A DNA stretch of 64,000 bases from JBLUOA01 sp048060095 (GCF_048060095.1 NZ_JBLUOA010000001.1:310001-374000); one strand, 5' to 3'; positions 25,551-35,463 are shown, numbered from the stretch's first letter. Notes: a model not told the origin generated them from the sequence alone. Program-made: numbers and translations.

Positions 25551-26534
25551 ATGACCAAACTAGCAACCATCTACGGCGGGTCCGGTTTTGTCGGGCGCTA
25601 TATTGCGCGGCGTCTGGCGAAGGAAGGCTGGCGCGTCCGGGTGGCGGTGCGGCGCCCGAATGAGGCGATGCACGTCAAACCCTACGGGACCGTCGGGCAG
25701 GTCGAGCCGGTATTCTGCAACATCCGTGACGATGAATCGGTTCGCGCTGTTATGCAGGGCGCGGATGCGGTGGTGAACTGCGTTGGGACGTTCGACAAAT
25801 CCGGCCGCAACAACTTTGAGGCGGTCCAGCATCTTGGGGCTGAACGCATTGCCCGGATCGCGACCGAGGAAGGTGTTGGGCAGATGGTCCATATCTCCTC
25901 TGTCGGGGCGGATAAGGACAGCGACAGCCTTTACAGCCAGTCGAAAGCCGAGGGCGAAGACGGCGTGCTAAGCCACTTCCCCAATGCGGTGATCCTGCGT
26001 CCCTCGGTGATCTTTGGACATGAGGATCAGTTCTTTAACCGCTTCGCCGGCATGACGCGGTTTGGGCCGATTTTGCCAATCTTTGGCGGCAACACACGGT
26101 TCCAGCCGGTCTATGTCGATGATGTTGCGAAGGCTGCCGTGAAGGGTGCTCTGGGTGAGGCGGAGCCGGGCATTTATGAGCTTGGCGGGCCGGATGTGAA
26201 CACTTTGCGAGAGCTGATCGACCAAATGCTTGAGGTGATCCAGCGCCGCCGGCTTGTCATCAACAAGCCGTTTTTCGCGGGGGCGATCCTTGCGGGTATT
26301 CTCGACGGGTTGCAGGCGGTGACGCTTGGCCTGTTCCACAATTCCCTGCTGACACGGGACCAGCTGCGCAGCCTGCGGCACGATAATGTTGTGGCGGATG
26401 ACGCGAAGGGGTTTGCGGATCTCGGCATCACGCCGACGGCGATGGAGGCTGTATTGCCCGACTACCTGTGGCGGTTCCGCCCCTCGGGGCAGTACGCGGC
26501 GATCAAGAATTCCGCGAAGAACCTGAAGGCCTGA
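25551..26534 (+). CDS. NDUFA9-type NAD(P)H-binding protein (atypical SDR)
   Basis: A 327-residue Rossmann-fold protein. The nucleotide-binding motif GGSGFVGRYIARRLAKEGW is at residues 8-26, and the active-site Tyr/Lys region is likely SLYSQSKAEGE. It belongs to the group of complex I NDUFA9-like proteins common in alphaproteobacteria; whether it associates with complex I is unproven. C-terminal residues 230-300 contain a hydrophobic stretch (KPFFAGAILAGILDGLQAVT). It ends four bases before the stop of the convergent uppP. Confidence 0.82.
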   Translation: MTKLATIYGGSGFVGRYIARRLAKEGWRVRVAVRRPNEAMHVKPYGTVGQVEPVFCNIRDDESVRAVMQGADAVVNCVGTFDKSGRNNFEAVQHLGAERIARIATEEGVGQMVHISSVGADKDSDSLYSQSKAEGEDGVLSHFPNAVILRPSVIFGHEDQFFNRFAGMTRFGPILPIFGGNTRFQPVYVDDVAKAAVKGALGEAEPGIYELGGPDVNTLRELIDQMLEVIQRRRLVINKPFFAGAILAGILDGLQAVTLGLFHNSLLTRDQLRSLRHDNVVADDAKGFADLGITPTAMEAVLPDYLWRFRPSGQYAAIKNSAKNLKA

Positions 26535-26538
26535 GCTG

Positions 26539-27342
26539 TCAGCTATAGGCGATGATCAACAGGATCACGCCGAGGATGACGCGGTAGATCACGTAGGGCG
26601 TGAAGCTGATGGATTTCAGCAGCCGCATCATCAGGCTAAGCGCCAGCAGGGCCGCGCCAAAAGCGAATACGGCGGCGATAGCCCCGTCGCGGGCGAGGGC
26701 GGCGTTGGCGGTCATCGCGACCTCTGCCCCCAGCAGAACGCCAGACGCGATGATCGTCGGGATTGACATCAGCATGGCAAGCTTTGCCGCATCCTCGCGC
26801 GCGTAGCCTAACGCCCTTGCGCCAGAGATTGTGGCCCCCGATCTGGATGTGCCGGGGATCAGCGCAATCGCCTGCCACAGCCCCATGATAAGCGCGTCGC
26901 GCACGGACCAATCGGGCGCGGTCTTGGCGTCATCACCCTTCTGGTCCGTCCAGTAAAGGACGAGGCCGAAGATCAGCATCGTCCAGCCAATCACCGCGAC
27001 GGACCGCATCGCATCATCAAGGCCGGTCAGCTTTAGGATTACCCCTGCGATCACCACGGGGATGGTCGCGGCCACCAATAGAAAGGCGAGCTTTGCGCCC
27101 GGTGTGTCGATCTTTCCGCGCAGCAGCCGAGGCACGCCCGACAGGGCCAGCGCCACATCGGTTCGGAAATACAGAATGACCGCAGCCAGCGTTCCGACAT
27201 GGACGGCAACATCGATCACCTGACCCTGATCCTCCATCCCCGTCAGTTGCGGCAACAGGATCAGATGGGCCGAGGACGAAACCGGCAAAAACTCCGTAAC
27301 ACCTTGAATTATAGCGATGATGAGAAGGTGGAAGAGTGTCAT
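26539..27342 (-). CDS. uppP: Undecaprenyl-diphosphatase
   Basis: A 267-residue BacA-family membrane enzyme that recycles undecaprenyl pyrophosphate for cell-wall synthesis and can confer bacitracin resistance. The first catalytic motif is QGVTEFLPVSSSAHLIL near the N-terminus, and the second is IPGTSRSGATISGARALG. About eight hydrophobic segments are seen. The ATG at 27342 gives the standard start MTLFHLL. It is divergent from gltD with a 225-base gap. Confidence 0.96.
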   Translation of the reverse strand: MTLFHLLIIAIIQGVTEFLPVSSSAHLILLPQLTGMEDQGQVIDVAVHVGTLAAVILYFRTDVALALSGVPRLLRGKIDTPGAKLAFLLVAATIPVVIAGVILKLTGLDDAMRSVAVIGWTMLIFGLVLYWTDQKGDDAKTAPDWSVRDALIMGLWQAIALIPGTSRSGATISGARALGYAREDAAKLAMLMSIPTIIASGVLLGAEVAMTANAALARDGAIAAVFAFGAALLALSLMMRLLKSISFTPYVIYRVILGVILLIIAYS

Positions 27343-27567
27343 GCCCGCGCCTGCGTGATTCGTTTTGAACAACCTAGCGGGCGGCGGGGGAATAGGAAGG
27401 TGAGAAATAGGTAAGCACAGTTTCCTTAAATTTGGCGCGCATAGGCAAAATTCTTCTGACCTGCGGCGCCGTGACGCTCAAAAATATGCAAATAGGTAAT
27501 ACATACTGACTTTTATTTACCGAGAGCTTTGCGTATCAAGACAGTTCTTGCGATTCAGGAGTGCAGA

Positions 27568-29001
27568 ATGGCCGAAAATCCTATGTTAAAATTCATCTCT
27601 GTCGATCGGGATATGCCGCAGAAGCGGGATGCCAGTCTACGGAATACGGATTTTCAGGAAATTTACGCCCAGTTCGCGGATCAAAAAGCGAAGGAGCAAT
27701 CAAGCCGGTGCAGCCAGTGTGGCGTGCCCTATTGCCAGACGCATTGCCCGCTGCACAACAACATCCCCGACTGGTTGCGCCTGACCGCCGAAGGCCGCCT
27801 GAAAGAAGCGTATGAGCTTAGCCAGGCGACCAACACCTTCCCCGAGATCTGCGGCCGCATCTGTCCGCAGGACCGCCTGTGCGAAGGCAATTGCGTGATC
27901 GAACAGTCGGGTCACGGCACTGTCACCATCGGCGCGGTCGAAAAATACATCACTGATACAGCTTGGGAACAGGGCTGGGTCAAGCCGATCACGGCTGAGC
28001 GTGAGCGTGACGAAAGCGTCGGGATCATCGGCGCGGGCCCGGGTGGCCTCGCCGCCGCCGACATGCTGCGCCGGGCTGGCGTGCAGGTCACGATCTACGA
28101 CCGCTATGACCGCGCGGGCGGACTGCTGACCTACGGCATTCCCGGCTTCAAGCTGGAAAAGCCGGTCGTCATGCAGCGCAACGAGCAGCTGGAAAAGGCC
28201 GGCGTCGAATTCGTGCTGAACACCAATGTCGGCGAGGATATCTCTTTCGATGCCATTCGCGGCAAGCACGACGCGGTGATTATCGCGACCGGAGTCTATA
28301 AAACACGCGATCTGCAAGGACCGGGCAGCGGGGCGGACGGGATCGTTCGCGCCATTGATTACCTGACCGCCAGCAACCGCAAGAGCTTTGGCGACGATGT
28401 GCCGGAGTTTGACAGCGGAGAGCTGAACGCCGAGGGCAAGCGCGTCGTTGTGATCGGTGGTGGCGATACGGCGATGGACTGCGTGCGCACGGCGGTGCGG
28501 CAGGGCGCAGAGAGCGTCAAATGCCTCTATCGCCGCGACCGCGCCAACATGCCGGGATCGCAGCGCGAGGTCGCGAATGCTGAAGAAGAAGGCGTCGAGT
28601 TTGTTTGGCTGACCGCGCCCAAGGGCTTTACCGGCGATGCTGTTAGCGGCGTGATGATCCAGCAAATGCGCCTTGGCCAGCCCGATGCGACGGGTCGCCA
28701 GACGCCCGAGGAAATTCCCGGCGCGGAATATGTCGAAGAGGCCGATCTGGTCATCAAGGCGCTTGGCTTTGAACCCGAAGACCTGCCGACCCTCTGGGGC
28801 GAGGAAGAGCTGGAAGTGACCCGCTGGGGCACCGTGAAAGCCGATTTCCGCACCCATGCGACAAGCCTGCCGGGCGTCTATGCGGTGGGCGATATCGTCC
28901 GCGGTGCGAGCCTCGTGGTCTGGGCGATCCGCGACGGGCGCGAGGCGGCGGAGAGCATTCTGGAAGAGCTTAACGCAGGTGTGCAGGTGGCGGCGGAGTG
29001 A
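27568..29001 (+). CDS. gltD: Glutamate synthase (NADPH) small subunit
   Basis: A 477-residue flavoprotein that feeds electrons from NADPH to GltB. The N-terminal Fe-S Cys motifs are CSQCGVPYCQTHCP and CGRICPQDRLCEGNC. The FAD motif is GIIGAGPGGLAAADMLRRAG and the NADPH motif VVVIGGGDTAMDCVRTAV. The ATG at 27568 has AGGAG eight bases upstream; the longer frame from 27529 has no such site. GltB follows 1 kb later, after two GFA genes. Confidence 0.96.
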   Translation: MAENPMLKFISVDRDMPQKRDASLRNTDFQEIYAQFADQKAKEQSSRCSQCGVPYCQTHCPLHNNIPDWLRLTAEGRLKEAYELSQATNTFPEICGRICPQDRLCEGNCVIEQSGHGTVTIGAVEKYITDTAWEQGWVKPITAERERDESVGIIGAGPGGLAAADMLRRAGVQVTIYDRYDRAGGLLTYGIPGFKLEKPVVMQRNEQLEKAGVEFVLNTNVGEDISFDAIRGKHDAVIIATGVYKTRDLQGPGSGADGIVRAIDYLTASNRKSFGDDVPEFDSGELNAEGKRVVVIGGGDTAMDCVRTAVRQGAESVKCLYRRDRANMPGSQREVANAEEEGVEFVWLTAPKGFTGDAVSGVMIQQMRLGQPDATGRQTPEEIPGAEYVEEADLVIKALGFEPEDLPTLWGEEELEVTRWGTVKADFRTHATSLPGVYAVGDIVRGASLVVWAIRDGREAAESILEELNAGVQVAAE

Positions 29002-29010
29002 TTTCGGGGC

Positions 29011-29071
29011 ATGCACGGACGGTGCAGAACGCGTGCACGGGCCGTACACACCCTGTGCATACGCGCGGTGC
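29011..29071. repeat. GTGCA/TGCAC-rich inverted-repeat tract
   Basis: Within 61 bases after gltD there are TGCAC-GGACG-GTGCA, then GTGCACGG-G-CCGTACAC (one mismatch), then CTGTGCAT and GCGGTGCC. The tract lies ahead of the first GFA gene. It may be a multi-site protein-binding region or a set of alternate hairpins; I do not recognise a known operator. Confidence 0.5.
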
Positions 29072-29141
29072 CGCTACTGATGGTTAGCGAAGGCGGTGGG
29101 TCAGCGATACTGACTAACCGGGTTAACGAAGGATGAACAAG

Positions 29142-29594
29142 ATGGCTGAGACATCCAAAACGGGCGGGTGCCTTTGCGGTGCGGTGCGCTACACGCTGGC
29201 GGAAACTCCGAAAAGCTATGGCGCGTGTCATTGCAGCATGTGCCGGCGCTGGTCAGGCGGGATCGAGCTTGGCATTCAGACGACGGCCGATGCGATCAGT
29301 TTTGAAAACAATGACCACATCCGCGTCTTCAAATCGTCGGACTGGGCAGAGCGAGCGTTCTGCGACATTTGCGGGTCGAACCTCTACTGGAAGCTGACCG
29401 CACCGGGGCCGCATCACGGCATGATGAGCCTGAGCGCCGGATCGCTTGATGACCTCGGCGACCTGAAGCTCGACCACGAGGTTTATATCGACCACAAGCC
29501 CGATGGCCACGCCTTTGCCGGGGAACGCACCCGGATGACCGAGGCGGACATCATGGCGATGATGAATCCTGACGGGGCGGAGGAGGCGGAATGA
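29142..29594 (+). CDS. GFA-family zinc protein (first copy)
   Basis: A 150-residue protein of the glutathione-dependent formaldehyde-activating (GFA/CENP-V) fold. Zinc ligands are in GGCLCGAVRYTL, ACHCSMCRRWSGG and FCDICGSNLYW. The biochemical role is not established for most members; the formaldehyde name should not be taken literally. The ATG at 29142 has AAGG nine bases upstream; an ATG at 29133 abuts that site. Its stop overlaps the next GFA gene by ATGA. It is placed between gltD and gltB on the same strand. Confidence 0.88.
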   Translation: MAETSKTGGCLCGAVRYTLAETPKSYGACHCSMCRRWSGGIELGIQTTADAISFENNDHIRVFKSSDWAERAFCDICGSNLYWKLTAPGPHHGMMSLSAGSLDDLGDLKLDHEVYIDHKPDGHAFAGERTRMTEADIMAMMNPDGAEEAE

Positions 29595-30025
29595 CCGCAC
29601 TGACCGGCCAATGCCTGTGTGGCGCGGTCACCGTGACCGTCAGCGGCCACGACCCCCGTGTCGGGGCCTGCCACTGCCGCATGTGCCAGCGCTGGTCGGG
29701 CGGGCTGTTCCTGTGTTTCGAGGCACCGGCGGACAGCGTGACGGCCACCGGACCGGTCGCCCGCCATGCGTCGTCGGCCTTCGCGGAGCGGGCGTTCTGC
29801 GCCACCTGCGGATCGCATCTTTGGATGCGGGACACGACAGAGGCCGACGCCGGGTACGACCTGATGCCGGGCCTATTCGACGATGCGCGCGACTGGCCGC
29901 TGCGGTCGGAAATCTATGCAGATTGCGCGCTCGCCTCGATCCGTCTGGACGGAAAACACACGCGGGCGACCCGCGAAGAATATGAACAGAACAATCCCCA
30001 CGTGGGTGAAGGAGATGGCCAATGA
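29591..30025 (+). CDS. GFA-family zinc protein (second copy)
   Basis: A 144-residue GFA-fold protein, clearly related to the gene just upstream. The ligand motifs are QCLCGAVTVTV, ACHCRMCQRWSGG and FCATCGSHLWM. It overlaps both neighbours by four bases (ATGA at each end), so it must be translated with gltB. A tandem duplication is the simplest origin, but the two copies have diverged well outside the motifs. The substrate is unknown. Confidence 0.88.
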   Translation: MTALTGQCLCGAVTVTVSGHDPRVGACHCRMCQRWSGGLFLCFEAPADSVTATGPVARHASSAFAERAFCATCGSHLWMRDTTEADAGYDLMPGLFDDARDWPLRSEIYADCALASIRLDGKHTRATREEYEQNNPHVGEGDGQ

Positions 30026-33000
30026 CCAAATTTGACGCGAACTGGGCCGCCGCCGAGGAAGAAAAGCGCAAGTGGATGGCCGAGAACGGCCTTTATTCCG
30101 AGGATGAGGAACATTCGTCCTGTGGGGTCGGGCTTGTCGTATCGGTGAATGGATCGGCCAGCCGTGGCGTGGTTGAGGCGGGCATCGACGCGCTGAAGGC
30201 GATCTGGCACCGGGGGGCTGTCGATGCCGATGGCAAGACCGGGGACGGCGCGGGCATCCATGTGCAGATTCCAGTCAAGTTCTTCTACGACCAGATCGAA
30301 CGCACGGGGCATGAGCCGCGGATGGATGAACTGGTCGCGGTCGGGCAGGTGTTCCTGCCGCGCACGGATTTCGGGGCGCAGGAGACCTGCCGCACGATCA
30401 TCGAAACCGAAGTGCTGCGCATGGGCTATTACATCTACGGCTGGCGCCACGTGCCGGTCGATGTCACCTGCCTTGGCGAAAAGGCCAACGCGACGCGGCC
30501 CGAGATTGAACAGATCCTGATTTCGAATTCCAAAGGTGTGGATGAGGACACGTTCGAGCGGGAGCTTTACGTGATTCGCCGCCGCATCGAAAAGGCTGCC
30601 GCCGCCGCGCAGGTGCCATCGCTTTACATCGCGTCGCTGTCTTGCCGGTCGGTGATCTACAAGGGCATGATGCTGGCCGAGCAGGTGAGCGAGTTCTACC
30701 CGGACTTACAGGATGAACGCTTCGTCAGTGCCTTCGCGATCTATCACCAGCGCTATTCCACCAACACCTTCCCGCAATGGTGGCTGGCGCAGCCGTTTCG
30801 GATGCTGGCCCATAACGGCGAGATCAACACGCTGAAGGGCAACCTCAACTGGATGAAAAGCCATGAAATCCGCATGGCCTCGGCGTCGTTTGGCGATCAT
30901 GCGGACGATATCAAGCCGATCATCGCGCAGGGGTCTTCGGATTCCGCAGCACTTGATGGGGTGTTCGAGGTTCTGGTGCGCGCCGGGCGGTCCGCGCCGA
31001 TGGCGAAAACCATGCTGGTGCCGGAAAGCTGGTCAAAGCAGGCGGTGGAATTGCCGCAAAGCTGGCGGGATATGTATTCCTACTGCAACAGCGTGATGGA
31101 GCCGTGGGACGGCCCCGCCGCGCTGGCGATGACCGACGGGCGCTGGGTTTGCGCGGGGCTTGACCGGAATGGCTTGCGCCCGATGCGCTATGTCGTGACG
31201 GGCGAGGGCCTGCTGATCGCGGGGTCCGAGGCCGGGATGGTTCCGATTGACGAGGCCACGGTGGTCGAGAAGGGCGCGCTTGGCCCCGGCCAGATGATCG
31301 CCGTCGACATGAAGAAGGGGCTGCTGTTCCACGACACCGAGATCAAGGACAAGCTGGCCCGTGCGTTGCCCTTCGGGGAGTGGGTCGGCAAGATCCACGA
31401 ACTTGACGCGGAGCTTGCCGCAACGACGGAACGCCCGGTCTTTACCGGCGCGGACCTGCGCCGCCGCCAGATTGCGGCTGGATATACGATTGAGGAGTTG
31501 GAACAAATCCTCGCGCCGATGGCCGAGGATGGGAAGGAAGCGCTGGCGAGCATGGGGGACGATACGCCCTCGGCGGTGTTGTCGACGAAATACCGCCCGC
31601 TTAGCCACTTCTTCCGCCAGAACTTTAGCCAAGTGACGAACCCGCCGATCGACTCTTTGCGGGAATTCCGGGTGATGAGCCTGAAGACCCGGTTCGGCAA
31701 CCTCAAGAACGTGCTGGACGAGGATAGCAGCCAGACCGAAATCCTGGTGCTGGAAAGCCCGTTTGTCGGCAATGCGCAGTTTGATGAACTGGTCCGCCAC
31801 TTCAACGCGCCGATGGTTGAGATTGACTGCACTTTCCCGGTCGATGGTGGCTCAAGCGCTCTGTCGACCGCGCTGAAACGTATCCGGGCCGAGGCGGAGG
31901 ACGCCGTGCGGTCGGGCTGTGGCCACATCATCCTGAGCGACATGGCGCAGGGCGAGGATCGCGTGGCGATGCCGATGATCCTTGCGACCAGCGCCGTGCA
32001 TAGCTGGCTGACGCGCAAGGGGCTGAGGACATTCACATCGCTGAACGTTCGCACGGCGGAATGTATCGATCCGCATTATTTCGCGGTGCTGATCGGGGCC
32101 GGGGCAACCGTTGTGAACGCTTATCTTGCCGAAGACAGCCTTGCCGACCGGATCGAACGCGGCTTGCTGGATTGCAGCCTGACCGAAGCGGTGCGCCGCT
32201 ATCGCACGGCGATCGATCAGGGGCTTTTGAAGATCATGGCGAAGATGGGGATTTCGGTCGTGTCGTCCTATCGCGGCGGTCTGAACTTTGAGGCCGTGGG
32301 CCTAAGCCGCGCGATGTGCGCGGAATATTTCCCCGGAATGCTGAGCCGGATTTCCGGCATCGGCACCTACGGGATTCAGAAAAAGACCGAAGCGGTGCAC
32401 GCCAAGGGGTTTCGTGGCGGGCAGGATGTGCTGCCCATCGGCGGCTTCTACAAGGCGCGCAAATCCGGCGAAACACATGCGTGGGAAGCGCAGGCGATGC
32501 ACATGCTGCAATCGGCCTGCACGCGGGCATCTTACGAGATGTGGAAGCAGTATTCATCCAAGATGAAAGCGGCCCCGCCGATCCATCTGCGCGATTTGCT
32601 GGACATCAAGCCGCTCGGCGCGCCGATCCCGCTGGAGGAAGTGGAAAGCATCACCTCGATCCGCAAACGGTTCGTGACGCCGGGCATGTCGCTGGGGGCG
32701 TTGTCGCCCGAGGCGCACAAGACACTGAACGTCGCGATGAACCGGATCGGTGCGAAGTCGGACTCTGGCGAGGGCGGCGAAGACCCGGCGCATTTCACGC
32801 CGGAGCCGAACGGCGACAACCCGTCCGCGAAGATCAAGCAGGTGGCGTCAGGCCGCTTCGGTGTCACCGCGGAATACCTGAACCAGTGCGAGGAGTTGGA
32901 GATTAAGGTCGCCCAAGGCGCGAAGCCGGGTGAGGGTGGGCAGCTTCCGGGGATGAAGGTCACCGACCTGATCGCGCGGCTCAGGCATTCGACGAAGGGG

Positions 33001-34557
33001 GTGACGCTGATCTCGCCGCCACCGCATCACGATATCTACTCCATCGAGGACCTTGCGCAGTTGATCTATGACCTCAAGCAGATCAACCCGCGCTGCAAGG
33101 TGACGGTGAAGCTGGTCGCGTCGTCAGGCGTTGGCACGATTGCCGCAGGTGTGGCCAAGGCCAAGGCCGATGTGATCCTGATTTCCGGCCACAACGGCGG
33201 CACCGGGGCCAGCCCCGCAACCAGCATCAAGTATGCCGGTCTGCCGTGGGAAATGGGCCTGACCGAAGCGCACCAGGTTCTGTCGATGAACAAGCTGCGC
33301 GACCGTGTGACGCTGCGGACCGACGGTGGGCTGCGCACGGGCCGCGATATCGTCATGGCCGCGATGATGGGGGCCGAGGAATACGGTATCGGCACCGCCG
33401 CGCTGATCGCGATGGGCTGCATCATGGTGCGTCAGTGCCAGAGCAACACGTGCCCCGTCGGCGTTTGCACGCAGGACGACGCACTGCGCGAGAAGTTCAC
33501 GGGGACGGCGGACAAGGTCGTGAACCTCATCACCTTCTACGCGACCGAGGTGCGGGAAATCCTCGCCTCAATCGGCGCGCGGTCGCTGGATGAGGTGATT
33601 GGCCGCGCGGATCGGCTGACCCAAGTCAGCCGTGGGGCGGCGCATCTGGATGACCTCGACCTCAACCCGTTGCTGATCACCGTCGATGGCGCGGACAAAA
33701 TCGTTTACAACCGCGACAAGCCGCGCAATGCGGTGCCGGATACGCTCGACGCGGAAATCGTGCGCGATGCCGAACGGTTCCTGAAGGATGGCGAGAAGAT
33801 GCAGCTGTCTTACGCGGTGCAAAACACGCACAGGTCGGTGGGCACCCGCACGTCGAGCCATATCGTGCAACGGTTCGGGATGCGCAATAGCCTGCAACCG
33901 GATCACCTGACGGTGAAGCTTTCGGGGTCTGCTGGGCAGGCGCTGGGCGCGTTTGCCGCGCCGGGATTGAAGCTTGAGGTCAGCGGCGATGCCAACGACT
34001 ATGTCGGCAAGGGGTTGTCGGGTGGCACCATCGTCGTGCGTCCGCCGATGGCAAGCCCGCTGCGGGCCTGTCACAACACGATCATCGGCAACACGGTGCT
34101 TTACGGCGCGACGGCGGGTTATCTGTTTGCTGCCGGGAAGGCGGGCGAGCGGTTCGCGGTCCGCAACTCGGGCGCGCATGTGGTGATCGAAGGCTGCGGC
34201 GCCTGCGGGTGCGAATACATGACCGGCGGCGTTGCGGTGATCCTTGGCGATATCGGCGCGAATTTCGGGGCCGGGATGACCGGCGGAATGGCGTATCTTT
34301 ACGACCCCGAAGGCAAGTCCGACATCCTGATAAACCGCGAAACGCTGGTGATCTGTCCGGTCACGGTCGATCACTGGGAGGCGGAGTTGAAGACGCTGAT
34401 CGAACGGCATCTTGAGGAAACCGGAAGCCGTCGGGCCGCCGATATCCTTCAGCATTGGGAGGTTGAACGCGAACATTTCCTGCAGGTTTGCCCGAAGGAA
34501 ATGCTGCCCCATCTTGCCGCCCCGCTGGGGATCGAAGAGGACGCGCAAACCGCGTAA
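30022..34557 (+). CDS. gltB: Glutamate synthase (NADPH) large subunit
   Basis: A 1511-residue enzyme making two glutamate from glutamine and 2-oxoglutarate. A short propeptide precedes the class-II amidotransferase Cys34 (SSCGVGLVVSVNG). The synthase domain includes RFGVTAEYLNQCEELEIKVA and the FMN/[3Fe-4S] region GCIMVRQCQSNTCPVGVCTQ. The C-terminal GXGXG beta-helix domain follows (GGTIVVRPP and GGVAVILGDIGANFGAGMTG). It is translationally coupled to the upstream GFA gene, and a strong terminator follows. Confidence 0.97.
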   Translation: MTKFDANWAAAEEEKRKWMAENGLYSEDEEHSSCGVGLVVSVNGSASRGVVEAGIDALKAIWHRGAVDADGKTGDGAGIHVQIPVKFFYDQIERTGHEPRMDELVAVGQVFLPRTDFGAQETCRTIIETEVLRMGYYIYGWRHVPVDVTCLGEKANATRPEIEQILISNSKGVDEDTFERELYVIRRRIEKAAAAAQVPSLYIASLSCRSVIYKGMMLAEQVSEFYPDLQDERFVSAFAIYHQRYSTNTFPQWWLAQPFRMLAHNGEINTLKGNLNWMKSHEIRMASASFGDHADDIKPIIAQGSSDSAALDGVFEVLVRAGRSAPMAKTMLVPESWSKQAVELPQSWRDMYSYCNSVMEPWDGPAALAMTDGRWVCAGLDRNGLRPMRYVVTGEGLLIAGSEAGMVPIDEATVVEKGALGPGQMIAVDMKKGLLFHDTEIKDKLARALPFGEWVGKIHELDAELAATTERPVFTGADLRRRQIAAGYTIEELEQILAPMAEDGKEALASMGDDTPSAVLSTKYRPLSHFFRQNFSQVTNPPIDSLREFRVMSLKTRFGNLKNVLDEDSSQTEILVLESPFVGNAQFDELVRHFNAPMVEIDCTFPVDGGSSALSTALKRIRAEAEDAVRSGCGHIILSDMAQGEDRVAMPMILATSAVHSWLTRKGLRTFTSLNVRTAECIDPHYFAVLIGAGATVVNAYLAEDSLADRIERGLLDCSLTEAVRRYRTAIDQGLLKIMAKMGISVVSSYRGGLNFEAVGLSRAMCAEYFPGMLSRISGIGTYGIQKKTEAVHAKGFRGGQDVLPIGGFYKARKSGETHAWEAQAMHMLQSACTRASYEMWKQYSSKMKAAPPIHLRDLLDIKPLGAPIPLEEVESITSIRKRFVTPGMSLGALSPEAHKTLNVAMNRIGAKSDSGEGGEDPAHFTPEPNGDNPSAKIKQVASGRFGVTAEYLNQCEELEIKVAQGAKPGEGGQLPGMKVTDLIARLRHSTKGVTLISPPPHHDIYSIEDLAQLIYDLKQINPRCKVTVKLVASSGVGTIAAGVAKAKADVILISGHNGGTGASPATSIKYAGLPWEMGLTEAHQVLSMNKLRDRVTLRTDGGLRTGRDIVMAAMMGAEEYGIGTAALIAMGCIMVRQCQSNTCPVGVCTQDDALREKFTGTADKVVNLITFYATEVREILASIGARSLDEVIGRADRLTQVSRGAAHLDDLDLNPLLITVDGADKIVYNRDKPRNAVPDTLDAEIVRDAERFLKDGEKMQLSYAVQNTHRSVGTRTSSHIVQRFGMRNSLQPDHLTVKLSGSAGQALGAFAAPGLKLEVSGDANDYVGKGLSGGTIVVRPPMASPLRACHNTIIGNTVLYGATAGYLFAAGKAGERFAVRNSGAHVVIEGCGACGCEYMTGGVAVILGDIGANFGAGMTGGMAYLYDPEGKSDILINRETLVICPVTVDHWEAELKTLIERHLEETGSRRAADILQHWEVEREHFLQVCPKEMLPHLAAPLGIEEDAQTA

Positions 34558-34614
34558 AATATCCTGCAAGGGCTTCCCGAACGGTCGCATTTTTGCAATA
34601 GGATCAGAGACACG

Positions 34615-34644
34615 AAAGCGCAGGGATTGACCCTGCGCTTTTTT
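34615..34644 (+). terminator. Rho-independent terminator after gltB
   Basis: An eleven-pair stem AAAGCGCAGGG/CCCTGCGCTTT with loop ATTGA and a T run. It closes the gltD-GFA-GFA-gltB unit and lies just ahead of mtgA. Confidence 0.9.
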
Positions 34645-34662
34645 CGACTGCTATGGTGAGTT

Positions 34663-35409
34663 GTGGCACGGACGGCAAAGAAAAAACCTGCGAAGAAGAA
34701 GGCAGCGGCGAAGAAAGCCCAGAAACAGACCGGCAAGCGTCCGGTCCGTTGGGCGCTGAAATGGCTGCTGAGGGGAGGGCTTGCCGTGGTCGTTTCAGGC
34801 TTTGTTCTGGTTGCGCTTTACAGCGTCATCAATCCGCCGACCACGCCCTATATCCTGTCGGAATCGCGCCGCCTTGGCGGGGTGGAGCGGGAATGGGTCG
34901 CAATCGAGGATATCTCTCCCTACATGGCGCGGTCGGTCGTTGCGGCGGAGGATGCGAATTTCTGCCTGCATTGGGGGTTCGATATGTCGGCGATCCGTGA
35001 CGCGTTTGCGGCCGGTGCGCGGCGGGGCGGGTCGACGATTTCGCAGCAGACCGTGAAGAACGCCTATTTGTGGCAGGGCCGAAGCTGGACCCGCAAGGCG
35101 ATGGAAGCGGTGCTGACGCCAATGGTCGAGGCGGTCTGGAGCAAGCGACGCATCGTCGAAGTCTACCTGAACGTCGCGGAGTTTGGCGAAGGCGTGTTCG
35201 GGGTCGACGCGGCGGCGCGGCATTACTTCAAGGTCGGTGCCGCCGATCTGACCGCGACACAGGCCGCGCGGCTGGCGGCGATCCTGCCGAACCCCAAGGG
35301 GCGGTCGGCCTCTCGCCCGTCGCCAAGCACCCGCAACCGCGCCGCAAGCATCCGTGACGGAGCAGCCACCATCCGCGCAGACGGACGGTCCGCGTGCTTC
35401 GAAGGTTGA
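34663..35409 (+). CDS. mtgA: Monofunctional peptidoglycan transglycosylase
   Basis: A 248-residue GT51 enzyme that polymerises lipid II. A Lys/Ala-rich cytoplasmic tail (1-35) precedes one membrane segment (about 44-62). Catalytic and donor motifs are VVAAEDANFCLHWGFD (Glu general base), RGGSTISQQTVKN and EVYLNVAEFGEGVFGVDAAA. The start is GTG at 34663 with a weak upstream site. No transpeptidase domain follows, as is normal for MtgA. Confidence 0.93.
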   Translation: MARTAKKKPAKKKAAAKKAQKQTGKRPVRWALKWLLRGGLAVVVSGFVLVALYSVINPPTTPYILSESRRLGGVEREWVAIEDISPYMARSVVAAEDANFCLHWGFDMSAIRDAFAAGARRGGSTISQQTVKNAYLWQGRSWTRKAMEAVLTPMVEAVWSKRRIVEVYLNVAEFGEGVFGVDAAARHYFKVGAADLTATQAARLAAILPNPKGRSASRPSPSTRNRAASIRDGAATIRADGRSACFEG

Positions 35410-35463
35410 TCTGGCGGGCGCTTCGCGGCAAGTAGGATAAAACCCCGTCAAAGAGTGTGCGCG

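Noticed and set aside
27700..29049. Long minus-strand frame opposite gltD
   Set aside because: It mirrors the gltD codons, has no ribosome-binding site and its translation is rich in His/Arg/Ala with no motif; a high-GC shadow.
29142..30025. GFA genes as formaldehyde pathway partners of adhC
   Set aside because: They are 30 kb apart and the GFA family activity is disputed; only the fold is supported.
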